Below are positions 1 to 8,061 of a DNA stretch of 32,060 bases, piece by piece (within the stretch, counting starts at the first letter, position 1; each line of letters opens with the position of its first letter). The stretch is from Fluviicola sp. (lineage in GTDB: Bacteria; Bacteroidota; Bacteroidia; Flavobacteriales_D; Crocinitomicaceae). Under the pieces are notes generated by a model. The model searched no databases. It saw nothing but the letters and a program-made list of their open reading frames with translations, and was not told the origin of the DNA. The position numbers and the translations under genes are program-made. Location of the stretch: contig JADLGD010000085.1 in NCBI GenBank assembly GCA_020849495.1, forward strand, positions 1 to 32,060. The letters run 5' to 3'.

Positions 1-717
1 CATGATATCCGAAAATTACCCAATGGCAACTACAGTTTGTTTAACAATGCAAACATGGCTCCTGCTCCAAAAGTTTCAAAAGGAAAAGAATTTAGTTTGG
101 ACACCATCAATTGGACAGCTACTTTGGTACATGAGACGGTTCATCCAACTGCTTTTTATGCTTCTGCGATGGGGAATTATCAAACAACTGCAACAACCAA
201 TAAACTATTGAGCTACGGTTTGGTGTATCGACCAAATCCTTCAGCTAGTTATTTTGATGCTAACAACACACTTTTAGGTGAAATGTATTTTGCAGACTCT
301 GTTGTGACCTATCGTGCTCATCACAAAGAAGCAAGCGTGTTTCCTCGTCCAGAAATCACCTGTGAATTGATTGGTACAACTTGGTTTTTGAGCACAACGC
401 TCCCATACACAAATTATAGTTGGTCGAATAATGAAACCACTTCAGACATAGAACTAACAGCGCCTGGGACCTATCAGGTATGGGTGAATTATGGAAGTGG
501 AATGTTGGGGTCTATTCCTTTGAATGTTGCGTCAATAACAGATCCTTGTGGGGCTTTGGGAATTGAAGAAAACACGATTCAAACAGAGGAAGCTTATAGT
601 ATTTACACAACAAGCGGACAACTTGTATTACAACCTGAAGCGAATCAATTGTATATAAAACGATATGCTTCTGGGAAAACTGAAAAATGGATTTTTTTAC
701 CTTTTAAAAACGAATAA
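1..717 (+). CDS. Arylsulfotransferase (ASST)-like exported protein, 3' part only
   Basis: The reading frame is open at the left edge, so the N-terminus lies outside the window; about 238 C-terminal residues are visible. The first residues read HDIRKLPNGNYSLFNNAN, and soon after come TINWTATLVHE and SAMGNYQTT. This is the arrangement I know from Bacteroidota aryl-sulfate sulfotransferase-like beta-propellers (H-D-x-R-x-L-P-N-G-N, later a T-A-T-L-V-x-E strand). The catalytic His of the family may be the visible H1 or may lie upstream. The middle part (from about residue 125) looks like an Ig/PKD-like strand repeat with SWSNNETTSDI. The last 40 residues (SIYTTSGQLV ... KTEKWIFLPF) look like a T9SS type A sorting domain, so the protein is probably exported and anchored or released by T9SS. 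The lipoprotein gene begins 2 bases after the stop, so the two are probably cotranscribed. Substrate unknown. Confidence 0.7.
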   Translation, partial: HDIRKLPNGNYSLFNNANMAPAPKVSKGKEFSLDTINWTATLVHETVHPTAFYASAMGNYQTTATTNKLLSYGLVYRPNPSASYFDANNTLLGEMYFADSVVTYRAHHKEASVFPRPEITCELIGTTWFLSTTLPYTNYSWSNNETTSDIELTAPGTYQVWVNYGSGMLGSIPLNVASITDPCGALGIEENTIQTEEAYSIYTTSGQLVLQPEANQLYIKRYASGKTEKWIFLPFKNE

Positions 718-719
718 TT

Positions 720-1562
720 ATGAATAAAATGTTATTGTGTGTAGCAGGACTTGCACTATTAACAGCTTGTGGCGGATCTGATGATTCTGGAAGAGAAGAT
801 GTCCGTTTTTTTGTTGCTGGACACACTTGTGGTAGCGATAAAGATTCTATCAATGGCATGTACGAACCTTTTGTTGCGTATTTGGACCAACACCAAAAAG
901 ACACCTTTGATTTTGCCGTTTTAACAGGAGACATTGTACACAATGGTAACAGTGATGATTGGAACGCAGTGGAATCAGTTATTAAAAAACAGTCTTACCC
1001 TTTTCATCTAGTACCAGGATATCAAGAATTACACGATTCCAAAGAATATAGAAATCGTTTTGGAAGTGGCAATAAACATTTCGAAAAAGGGAATAATCTT
1101 TTTGTTACTTGGGAAGTAGTAGAAAACGGGTGGAATATTACAGATGAACAGTTGAAAGAATTTCAAACATTAACTGCGAAAAAAACCTACGATAACATTT
1201 TCATTTTCGTTCCTGAAATTATCTGGTGGCACATTGAAAAAACGCCTCAAATTGTTCCCAATTCAATTGATGGTAGAGCTGAATTGAACGACTTTTATTC
1301 CAAAACTTTACCAATTTTAGCAAGTAGAACGACACCTGTTTATTTGTTTTCAGGTGATGTTGGAGCACGTGCAGCTGGAAGTGAATTGACGATGCACAAA
1401 TACAAAAATGTGCACATGATTGCTTCTGGAATGGGCGGTGGAATGTGGGATAACTTTGTCTCTGTAAGCACTAAAAATGGAAAAGCACAATTGGAAGTCA
1501 ACTATTTGAACGGACGTAAAAGTTTGAAATTGTATAACGGTTATGTCAACGTTTTTCCTTAA
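720..1562 (+). CDS. Metallophosphoesterase-like lipoprotein with degenerate metal site
   Basis: 280 aa. The N-terminus has a short hydrophobic segment ending in the lipobox LTAC (Cys17) followed by GGSDDS, so this is a lipoprotein. Spacing of the rest resembles a calcineurin-like phosphoesterase: FFVAGHTCG (about 30-38) where D-x-H is expected, LTGDIVHNG (about 68-76) matching the G-D-x-x-x-N/D motif, HLVPGYQELHD (about 97-107) where G-N-H-D/E is expected, and LFSGDVGAR near 215 where G-H-x-H is expected. Only the GD motif and one His of the first motif are kept, so a normal two-metal hydrolase site looks unlikely. It may be a binding or structural relative, or a subfamily with a different site. 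It sits 2 bases after the arylsulfotransferase-like gene and 4 bases before the radical SAM gene, in one operon. The fold assignment is inferred from motif order only. Confidence 0.65.
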   Translation: MNKMLLCVAGLALLTACGGSDDSGREDVRFFVAGHTCGSDKDSINGMYEPFVAYLDQHQKDTFDFAVLTGDIVHNGNSDDWNAVESVIKKQSYPFHLVPGYQELHDSKEYRNRFGSGNKHFEKGNNLFVTWEVVENGWNITDEQLKEFQTLTAKKTYDNIFIFVPEIIWWHIEKTPQIVPNSIDGRAELNDFYSKTLPILASRTTPVYLFSGDVGARAAGSELTMHKYKNVHMIASGMGGGMWDNFVSVSTKNGKAQLEVNYLNGRKSLKLYNGYVNVFP

Positions 1563-1566
1563 CTAA

Positions 1567-3090
1567 ATGATTGATTTCCCTGTTGTCATTTTCAACCCCA
1601 GGAGTGCTGATGCCAAGCATCGGATTCCCAATTCAATTCTTCAGGTAGCTGGAGCAATTGATGGTTTGGTATCCGATTATTTCTTGGTCGACGGAAATTT
1701 GGAACAAGATCCGTTTACCAAACTTTCAACACTCATTACGCAACACAAGGTAAAATGTTTGGGAGTAACGGTAATGCCTGGACCGCAATTACAACAAGCG
1801 ATACCTTTTTCAAAAAAACTAAAAGCTCAATTTCCAGATTTAACCATCGTTTGGGGAGGTTACTTTGCTACCAATCAACACAAAGTGGTCTTAGATTCTG
1901 GTTTTGTGGATTATGTCATCAATGGTCCAGGTGATGAAGCTTTTCCACAATTATTGACGCATTTAGCATCCGAAACGAAAGAAGCCCCCATTCATATCCA
2001 AAATTTGATTTTTCTTCATGAAGGAAAGCTGGTCACAACAAAGAAAGAAGCACTTCCGAACATGGATGCACTGCCGCCGTTCCCTTATGAAAAGTTGAAC
2101 CAATTTTACAACCTGGAAAATTACATTGCCAAAACTTTTTTAGGTAAACGTACACTTTCCTATCATTCGAGTTTTGGTTGCCCGTTTACTTGTTCGTTTT
2201 GTGCTGTTGTGCCGATCTACAATGCTCGCTGGAAAGGATTGACTCCTGAGCGCTTAGATCATGATATCCGTTCTTTCAATGAGAAGTATTCCATTGATGC
2301 CGTTGAGTTTCACGACAACAACTTCTTTACTTCTCGAACGAGAGTAGTGGCTTTTGCTGAAAAAATAAAAGATTTGAATATTTCTTGGTGGGGAGAAGGT
2401 CGTATTGACACCATCAATAAATACAGCGATGACGATTTGAAACTCTTGAAAGCTGCAGGATTAAAAATGATCTTTTTAGGTGCAGAAACGGGTAACGATG
2501 AAATCTTAAAGCAAATGGACAAAGGAGGAACTCAAACAGGTGCCCAAATTAAATCATTTGCCAAACGCTTAGGAGAAATTGGAATTATTCCGGAATACAG
2601 TTTTGTTTTAGGCATGCCTTCTGATTCACCAGAAAAAGTGAATCGAATGATCCGTGAGGACATTGCTTTTATACGTGAAATTAAACGTTTGAACCCTGCA
2701 ACAGAAATCATCATTTATATTTACAGCCCAGTTCCAACAGAAGGAAGCGACTTGTATGAACAAATTCAAGCGCAAGGTTTTGCATTCCCTACAACTCTTG
2801 AAGATTGGCTTTCTCCAGCTTGGGAACGCTTTGACTTGCGGAAAAATCCTCTAACACCTTGGTTGACCGGAAAACACATTCGTAACATTCGTGATTTTGA
2901 AGTAGTACTGAATGCTTACTACCCTACACGAACTGATTTCCGTATAAATTCTTGGAAGAAATTTGTGCTGCGTATATTTGCTGGACCTCGTTATTTCTTT
3001 CGATTCTATGCTTTTCCTTACGAAATTAAATTACTTCTCAAGTGGTGGAAATACCGCCAACCAGAAGAACAAGGTTTTTATTCAGAATGA
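1567..3090 (+). CDS. B12-binding-type radical SAM protein
   Basis: 507 aa. Residues about 1-150 resemble a cobalamin-binding Rossmann domain (LGVTVMPGPQLQQAI, TIVWGGYFAT, FVDYVINGPGDEAFPQLL), though I see no D-x-H-x-x-G motif for lower-ligand binding. The radical SAM core starts near residue 200 with FGCPFTCSFCAVV, a canonical C-x3-C-x2-C iron-sulfur/SAM motif. Further core signatures are EFHDNNFF, WWGEGRID, MIFLGAETGNDEIL and PEYSFVLGMPSD. The family reductively cleaves SAM to start radical chemistry, often methylation of unactivated carbon or ring rearrangement. The substrate cannot be read from sequence. Its stop overlaps the next gene (methyltransferase) by 4 bases (ATGA), which suggests translational coupling. 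Confidence 0.88.
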   Translation: MIDFPVVIFNPRSADAKHRIPNSILQVAGAIDGLVSDYFLVDGNLEQDPFTKLSTLITQHKVKCLGVTVMPGPQLQQAIPFSKKLKAQFPDLTIVWGGYFATNQHKVVLDSGFVDYVINGPGDEAFPQLLTHLASETKEAPIHIQNLIFLHEGKLVTTKKEALPNMDALPPFPYEKLNQFYNLENYIAKTFLGKRTLSYHSSFGCPFTCSFCAVVPIYNARWKGLTPERLDHDIRSFNEKYSIDAVEFHDNNFFTSRTRVVAFAEKIKDLNISWWGEGRIDTINKYSDDDLKLLKAAGLKMIFLGAETGNDEILKQMDKGGTQTGAQIKSFAKRLGEIGIIPEYSFVLGMPSDSPEKVNRMIREDIAFIREIKRLNPATEIIIYIYSPVPTEGSDLYEQIQAQGFAFPTTLEDWLSPAWERFDLRKNPLTPWLTGKHIRNIRDFEVVLNAYYPTRTDFRINSWKKFVLRIFAGPRYFFRFYAFPYEIKLLLKWWKYRQPEEQGFYSE

Positions 3091-3752
3091 GACAACTAAT
3101 AAAGCGAGCTGTTCATCCATTCTTGTCCTTTTGGTATAAAAAAAGAGCCAATCGCATTCGCATTTACCGTGAGTTTGGCTTAACACTTCACATTTTACCT
3201 AGTGTTTTTCACCCAGGTTTGTTTTTATCCACTCATCTATTCATCGAATTTCTAGAACAATTCGACTTAATAGAGAAACGGGTGCTGGAACTAGGTGCTG
3301 GAAGCGGTTTAATTGCATTTGTTGCTGCACAAAAAGGCGCCATCGTTACTGCCACGGATGTGAATCCACAAGCAATCAAAGGTTTGGAAGAAAACGCTGA
3401 GCGAAATCAACTTACTCTAAATGTTGTCAATTCGGATTTGTTTGAACAGGTTTCTCCGTTGAATTTCGACCTCATCTTGATCAATCCTCCTTATTATGCA
3501 AAGAACCCTCAAAACGATTTAGAAAAAGCATTTTATTGTGGGGAAGATTTTAGTTATTTCAAGCGTTTATTTGAGCAATTGAATGCTTGTCCAACAGACC
3601 AATTTCCAAGTTGTTACATGATTCTTTCTGAAGATTGTGATTTTGATCGAATAACAAAACTAGCTAGCGAACATTCTATCAGTCTAAGCGAACAATTCAA
3701 AAAGAAAAAATTGGCAGAGCTTACCACTATTTATTTACTTGAACGTGTATGA
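3087..3752 (+). CDS. HemK/PrmC-like SAM-dependent methyltransferase
   Basis: 221 aa from the ATG at 3087, which forms an ATGA overlap with the upstream stop. An in-frame start at 3042 exists but would lie inside the radical SAM gene. Class I methyltransferase motifs are clear: VLELGAGSGLIAF (motif I, about 71-83), TATDVNPQAI (acidic residue binding the ribose of SAM), and INPPYYAKNP (about 133-142). The NPPY motif is typical of enzymes that methylate an amide or amino nitrogen (glutamine in release factors, or adenine). The N-terminal helical domain of true PrmC is missing; instead there is a short basic segment, so it is probably not the release-factor enzyme. Lying between two radical SAM genes, it may act in the same modification pathway (inference). 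Confidence 0.8.
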   Translation: MRQLIKRAVHPFLSFWYKKRANRIRIYREFGLTLHILPSVFHPGLFLSTHLFIEFLEQFDLIEKRVLELGAGSGLIAFVAAQKGAIVTATDVNPQAIKGLEENAERNQLTLNVVNSDLFEQVSPLNFDLILINPPYYAKNPQNDLEKAFYCGEDFSYFKRLFEQLNACPTDQFPSCYMILSEDCDFDRITKLASEHSISLSEQFKKKKLAELTTIYLLERV

Positions 3753-4825
3753 ATTCTAAATTGCAAGCCCTCAATCGCAAATTGATGCCCGGAAAATTGC
3801 TTTATGACCCGAGTTGGTTGGTTTTAGGCGTCAATAACATTTGCAATTTACACTGTAAAATGTGTGATGTTGGAACAAAATCAAATGAAACGAATTTTGC
3901 AATCAACTTGGTTGGAACAAACCCGATGAACATGCCCGTTGAATTGTTTCAACGAATTGTCGATCAAACGAAGCTTTACTATCCGACCACCAAATTGGGT
4001 TATGCTTTTACCGAACCCTTGATTTATCCACATTTGGAAGAGACTTTGGCTTATGCTAAAAGTAAAAATGTGTTCACTGCCATTACCACCAACGCATTGA
4101 ATCTTCCACAAAAGGCGGAAATTTTGGCTAAAAACGGTTTGAATGAATTGTTTATTTCTTTGGATGGACCAGAAGCTGTTCACAACGAAATCAGAGGACA
4201 CAAATCCAGTCATCAACGTGCATTGAAAGGTATCGAACAATTGCTTTCATTGAAAGACATTCCCATTTCAGTTTTTTGTGTAATTACCGAGTGGAACATT
4301 GGTTATCTAGAGCAATTTGTCCATGAATTGAAACAATTCCCATTGAAACATGTCGGCTTTCTTCATGCCAACTATACAACGGAAGCGATGGCACAATTGC
4401 ACAATCAGCAATTTGGATCACAATTTCAAGCTACTCATTCCAATACAGACGAAGTGGATTTTTCGGCTTATGATTTAGGGGCTTTACAAGAAGAAATTGC
4501 TGCCATTAAAAATGGAATCTTTCCTTTTCCAGTTAGTTTTCATCCAAACATTTCGAGTTCAGAAGAATTGAGTAATTACTACCATCACCCAGAGATCAAA
4601 GTTGGGAAACACTGTTTAGATATTTACAACAACCTGATGATCAAATCAGATGGTAGTGTGATTCCTGCTCATGGAAGGTGTTTCAATGTTTCGTTAGGAA
4701 ATTTATACACGGAGGAATTACCACAAATTTGGAATGCACCAACCATTGTTGCCCTTCGAAAAGCTTTGAGCCAAAACAAAGGCTTGTTGCCAGCTTGCAA
4801 TCGTTGTTGTTCTGCTATTTGTTGA
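3749..4825 (+). CDS. Radical SAM protein with SPASM-like C-terminal cysteine cluster
   Basis: 358 aa. NNICNLHCKMCDVGT (about residues 30-44) holds the C-x3-C-x2-C radical SAM motif. The following TEPLIYPHLEETLAYA, TTNALNL and LFISLDGPEAVHNEIRG match the core of the SPASM/MoaA-type family. The C-terminal part contains GKHCLDIYNNLMIKSDGSV, then GRCFNVSLGNL, and ends in CNRCCSAIC, a cysteine-rich region fitting an auxiliary iron-sulfur cluster. Family members modify peptides, sugars or cofactors; the substrate here is unknown. The start overlaps the methyltransferase stop by 4 bases (ATGA). The gene ends 9 bases before the end of the convergent GNAT gene, so the plus-strand operon ends here. Confidence 0.87.
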   Translation: MNSKLQALNRKLMPGKLLYDPSWLVLGVNNICNLHCKMCDVGTKSNETNFAINLVGTNPMNMPVELFQRIVDQTKLYYPTTKLGYAFTEPLIYPHLEETLAYAKSKNVFTAITTNALNLPQKAEILAKNGLNELFISLDGPEAVHNEIRGHKSSHQRALKGIEQLLSLKDIPISVFCVITEWNIGYLEQFVHELKQFPLKHVGFLHANYTTEAMAQLHNQQFGSQFQATHSNTDEVDFSAYDLGALQEEIAAIKNGIFPFPVSFHPNISSSEELSNYYHHPEIKVGKHCLDIYNNLMIKSDGSVIPAHGRCFNVSLGNLYTEELPQIWNAPTIVALRKALSQNKGLLPACNRCCSAIC

Positions 4826-4834
4826 TGAACCTTT

Positions 4835-5770
4835 TTAAAAAGTATCTATATCACCAAAAGCAACGACAAATTGTTCTAGTGAGAAATCACAAGAAAGATT
4901 ACGGTAACACAAACTCCACGAATTAACTGTCGTAGCACCAAATGATTTCAATACGTCTCCAATTTCACTGGGTTCGATAGCATGAAAATACACTTTCCCT
5001 AATTGGTGTTTAATCACCAGATCCAAGAACGTTTTCATCGCTTTTTCTAGTTGCGCTTTCTCCTCGTATTCAATGTCACCAATCAATAGATGCGTTTTTA
5101 CATTGATCCAAAATTTCACACCATCTATCAAATAAACTTTGCTACCACCTTTGAATTTGTACTGCATGTAAGCAGGAGTTTTATCAATGGTAACAAGTTC
5201 TTCATTCGATACTAGTGAACCTTTAAACGCTTCTGTTTGCTCAAAGCGGTTTAGAACACGCATGGTCCTTTTTTGAGCTGCTTGATAATTGATCTTTGTG
5301 CGTACTTTACTTAAAAACGATTCCCCTTTATCGAATCCGAAAGCGGTGAAGCGATGTTGAAAAACAAAATTTAATTTCTTAGTGACTGCAGCTTCTGAAT
5401 TTTGATTCGCATAGCCCCAAATAAATTGAACCCCTCTTTTTTGCAACAACTCAATGTTCTTGTTTACAACTGAAGTATACAATCCTTTCGCCATAAAAGT
5501 TGGGGAAGTCATCGAATCTACTAAATGACCTGACAACACTCGTTGACCTTTGTAAATCATTGGTGTGATGATGTTTCCAGCAAATGCAACAGGTTCATCT
5601 CCAGCAAAAGCTAAAATTGCAATCCATTCTTTATCGTCTATGAATGAATTGTATTTATTTCGAATGGTTTCAGCTGAAACATTTTTTTTATAAACTTGAT
5701 AAATCAAACGCTGAAAAGCTTCAATGTGCGTTTCATTCATTTGTTCAAAACGAATAGTTTGCTCTTCCAT
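4835..5770 (-). CDS. GNAT-family N-acyltransferase
   Basis: 311 aa. Residues about 1-145 look like a GNAT domain: IRFEQMNETHIEAFQRLIY at the start, AILAFAGDEPVAFAGNI (strand 4 region), SGHLVDSMTSPTFMAKGLY in the acyl-CoA binding segment, then IWGYANQNSEAAVTKKLNF. The C-terminal half (about 160-311) has no motif I recognise and may recognise the acceptor. GNAT proteins of about 300 residues are common in polysaccharide loci, where they acylate amino sugars, so I infer acylation of a glycan or its precursor. Its ATG overlaps the stop of the preceding 52-residue gene by one base (TGATG), making it the last gene of the minus-strand glycan operon. It converges with the radical SAM operon. Confidence 0.75.
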   Translation of the reverse strand: MEEQTIRFEQMNETHIEAFQRLIYQVYKKNVSAETIRNKYNSFIDDKEWIAILAFAGDEPVAFAGNIITPMIYKGQRVLSGHLVDSMTSPTFMAKGLYTSVVNKNIELLQKRGVQFIWGYANQNSEAAVTKKLNFVFQHRFTAFGFDKGESFLSKVRTKINYQAAQKRTMRVLNRFEQTEAFKGSLVSNEELVTIDKTPAYMQYKFKGGSKVYLIDGVKFWINVKTHLLIGDIEYEEKAQLEKAMKTFLDLVIKHQLGKVYFHAIEPSEIGDVLKSFGATTVNSWSLCYRNLSCDFSLEQFVVAFGDIDTF

Positions 5771-5928
5771 CAGAATATAGAGTATATAAATGGTGCAACA
5801 ACAGAACTTTCACCCAATAAAAAGAGAATACCAAAAAGAATGACTACCAAAATCAAGGGAATCAACCAATAGGCTTTTTTCACCATTAGAAAACGACCAA
5901 AACTCTTGACAATGCTCCATTTACTCAT
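5770..5928 (-). CDS. Small membrane protein, DUF5989/SxtK-like (52 aa)
   Basis: A 52-residue gene I read directly from the minus strand; it is short enough to be missed by most gene-length cut-offs. It begins MSKWSIVKSFGRFLMVKK, followed by one transmembrane segment (AYWLIPLILVVILFGILFL, about 19-37) and a short tail GESSVVAPFIYSIF. The pattern of an aromatic/basic N-terminus, W-L-x-P, one hydrophobic helix, then a small-residue turn and A-P-F-I-Y matches the DUF5989 family as I remember it. Those proteins are encoded beside an O-carbamoyltransferase and an SxtJ-like protein, as here. The stop overlaps the GNAT start (TGATG) and the start lies 24 bases after the SxtJ-like stop. A short membrane anchor or adaptor for the carbamoyltransferase is a reasonable inference; no biochemical role is known to me. 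Confidence 0.8.
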   Translation of the reverse strand: MSKWSIVKSFGRFLMVKKAYWLIPLILVVILFGILFLLGESSVVAPFIYSIF

Positions 5929-5932
5929 GGTT

Positions 5933-5940
5933 CAAATATA
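5933..5940 (-). promoter_or_regulatory. Candidate Bacteroidota -7 box before the 52-aa gene
   Basis: On the minus strand the bases read TATATTTG, matching the Bacteroidota -7 consensus TAnnTTTG, and end 4 bases before the ATG at 5928. No convincing -33 TTTG is seen. If active it would give an almost leaderless transcript of the small gene plus the GNAT gene; it could also be chance. Confidence 0.3.
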
Positions 5941-5952
5941 CATATTCCATGT

Positions 5953-6318
5953 TTATTCGTATTGTTGAGAAGGATCAATTGTTTCCGTTGATTTTACCCA
6001 ACCAACAACTTGTTTTTTCTTGAATAAACGCATTGGCGAAACGATCACATAAAAAACAAAAGCTAAGGAAATCATTGATACACACCATCCGATGGGTGAA
6101 GTAAGCGCCATCAACAGCAGATACACACTACGACCAATTGGCGGAATCATTGCAGCAATTGCGAAGAAAACCAATCCAGCAATCAACATGTAAGTTGATA
6201 AATGAAAACGAAAACAAGCTGCCGTAAATACAAGTCCTAACAAGATCAAAAAGATCCACAATTGACGATTCGTCAAACGAAAATAAAAATCCTTTAGTTG
6301 TTGTTTAATCCAATGCAT
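5953..6318 (-). CDS. SxtJ-family membrane protein
   Basis: 121 aa. Three hydrophobic segments are visible: about residues 19-36 (LWIFLILLGLVFTAACF), 40-65 (STYMLIAGLVFFAIAAMIPPIG) and 70-95 (LLMALTSPIGWCVSMISLAFVF). A conserved-looking P-I-G-R and T-S-P-I-G-W lie between and within them. The size, topology and position directly after an O-carbamoyltransferase fit the SxtJ family, named after a protein of unknown function in saxitoxin clusters. The start overlaps the carbamoyltransferase end by 14 bases, so expression is coupled. Function unknown; a membrane partner of the carbamoyltransferase is inferred from constant neighbourhood. Confidence 0.82.
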   Translation of the reverse strand: MHWIKQQLKDFYFRLTNRQLWIFLILLGLVFTAACFRFHLSTYMLIAGLVFFAIAAMIPPIGRSVYLLLMALTSPIGWCVSMISLAFVFYVIVSPMRLFKKKQVVGWVKSTETIDPSQQYE

Positions 6319-8041
6319 ACACGTTATTTTGATGTTGAATATGCGCGTTTTCCGATTTCAAAATCAGCTTATTTCCTATTACCAATGCATCCATTTCAGT
6401 ATTAAAGAAACAAGCAATGGCTTCATTTGGAGAACACACCATTGGTTCGCCACGTTCATTAAACGAGGTATTGATCAATACAGGTATTCCCGCTTTTTCA
6501 CCAAACCGAACCAATAATTGATGCAATAATGTTTGATCAGTTTTTGCCAATACTTGAATCCTGGATGTTCCATCGACATGCACACATGAAGGCATTGATT
6601 CAACTTGTTTTGCTTTTGCAACGGTTGTCATCCGTGAGTAATCAACGCCTTCTTGTAAGTCGAAATAATCAGCAGCACTTTCAGCAGTAACAATGGGTGC
6701 AAAAGGTCTGAATCCTTCTCGTTTTTTGATCTTCAGATTCAATTGTTTTTGCATATCTGGAAAACCAGGGTGTGCTAAAATAGAACGATTTCCCAAAGCT
6801 CTTGGCCCCACTTCCATTGCACCTTGAAACCAACCAAGTACTTTACCATTCTTCAACAAATCGCTGCTTGTTTCAATCAATTCCTCATCCGACAATGAAG
6901 AAAAGACCAATTGTTTCTGAAGGATGCTTTCTTCTATTTCCTTGTCAGAATAGGACGGTCCCAAAAAATCGATTGCTTTTAGTAATCGCTGGTCACTGGA
7001 TATCGGTTTTCCTTCTCTCCACAAAGCGGCTCCTAAGGCACAACCACTGTCGCCAGAAGCACTGTGCAACCAATAAGATTCAAAGGGAGTTTGTGAAATG
7101 ATCGCTTGATTGATGACACAATTCAAAGCCACTCCACCTCCAATTAGCAAGTGCTTTTTCCCGGTTAATTGATGTGCTGAATGGATCAATTGGAGCACCA
7201 ATTGTTGTGTCACTTCTTGAATGGATGCAGCGATATCTTTGTAAATTTCAAGCAATTCATCTTCTGGTTTTCTTTTGGAAACGCCAAAAAGTGACTCCAT
7301 TTTCTTACTGGTCATTTCTACATCCTTGTGAAAACGGAAATACTCCAAATTCAATTCAATCGATCCATCGTCCTTTTGTTTGACAACATGATCACGAATC
7401 AATTGAGTAAAACGCGGGGTTCCATAAGGAGCCAATCCCATCAATTTGTATTCGCCACCATTCACTTTGAAACCACAGAAATACGTAAAAGCACTGTATA
7501 ACAAACCGATGGAATGAGGAAAACGCTGTTCTTGTAGTAATTGTACTTTCCCATTTTCATATACACCAATTGTAGTACATGCCCTCTCACCTACACCATC
7601 CATAATAACGATTGCCGCAGAATCATACGGTCCTGTGTAAGCTGCTAGTGCTGCATGCGATAAATGATGTTGTGAAAAGGAAAGATTCCCTTTGAAATGA
7701 AGTTGTTTTCGAATGGTATCGGCAACCCAAAACTTGCTTTTCAACCATGATCTGATGGCTTTTTGAAAGGGCACAAATCCATAAGGGGCAAAACGGACAC
7801 TTGTGTCTAAGATGCGTTCAAACTTGGTGAAGGGTTTTTCAAAAAACACCACCTCATCAACTTCATCAATACTTAAATTAGCTTTTGACAAACAAAACGC
7901 GACACTTTTAAGTGGTAAGCTCGCATCGTATTTGATACGCGAAAATCGTTCTTCAGATGCAGCAGCAACCAACGTTCCATCTACCAACAAAGCAGCAGAT
8001 GAATCATGAAAATAAGCTGAAATACCAAGAATGACTGACAT
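6305..8041 (-). CDS. O-carbamoyltransferase (NodU/CmcH family)
   Basis: 578 aa, the normal length for this family. The N-terminal Kae1-like domain begins ILGISAYFHDSSAALLVDG and continues with SQHHLSHAALAAYTGPYDSA, AIVIMDGVGE and LLIGGGVALNCVINQ, residues involved in metal and carbamoyl-adenylate binding. The C-terminal YrdC-like domain carries GWFQGAMEVGPRALGNRSIL and KREGFRPFAPIV, and ends with PVLINTSFNERGEP. The family makes carbamoyl-adenylate from carbamoyl phosphate and ATP and moves the carbamoyl group to a hydroxyl, usually of a sugar or secondary metabolite. It starts 20 bases after the deacetylase gene and overlaps the SxtJ-like gene. With glycan genes around it, carbamoylation of a surface sugar is the likely job. 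All family motifs look intact. Confidence 0.93.
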   Translation of the reverse strand: MSVILGISAYFHDSSAALLVDGTLVAAASEERFSRIKYDASLPLKSVAFCLSKANLSIDEVDEVVFFEKPFTKFERILDTSVRFAPYGFVPFQKAIRSWLKSKFWVADTIRKQLHFKGNLSFSQHHLSHAALAAYTGPYDSAAIVIMDGVGERACTTIGVYENGKVQLLQEQRFPHSIGLLYSAFTYFCGFKVNGGEYKLMGLAPYGTPRFTQLIRDHVVKQKDDGSIELNLEYFRFHKDVEMTSKKMESLFGVSKRKPEDELLEIYKDIAASIQEVTQQLVLQLIHSAHQLTGKKHLLIGGGVALNCVINQAIISQTPFESYWLHSASGDSGCALGAALWREGKPISSDQRLLKAIDFLGPSYSDKEIEESILQKQLVFSSLSDEELIETSSDLLKNGKVLGWFQGAMEVGPRALGNRSILAHPGFPDMQKQLNLKIKKREGFRPFAPIVTAESAADYFDLQEGVDYSRMTTVAKAKQVESMPSCVHVDGTSRIQVLAKTDQTLLHQLLVRFGEKAGIPVLINTSFNERGEPMVCSPNEAIACFFNTEMDALVIGNKLILKSENAHIQHQNNVYALD

Positions 8042-8061
8042 CTAAACGAAGTTACACAATA

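Noticed and set aside
704-943. Minus-strand frame overlapping the lipoprotein start.
   Set aside because: It covers the signal peptide of a clear lipoprotein gene and shows no features of its own.
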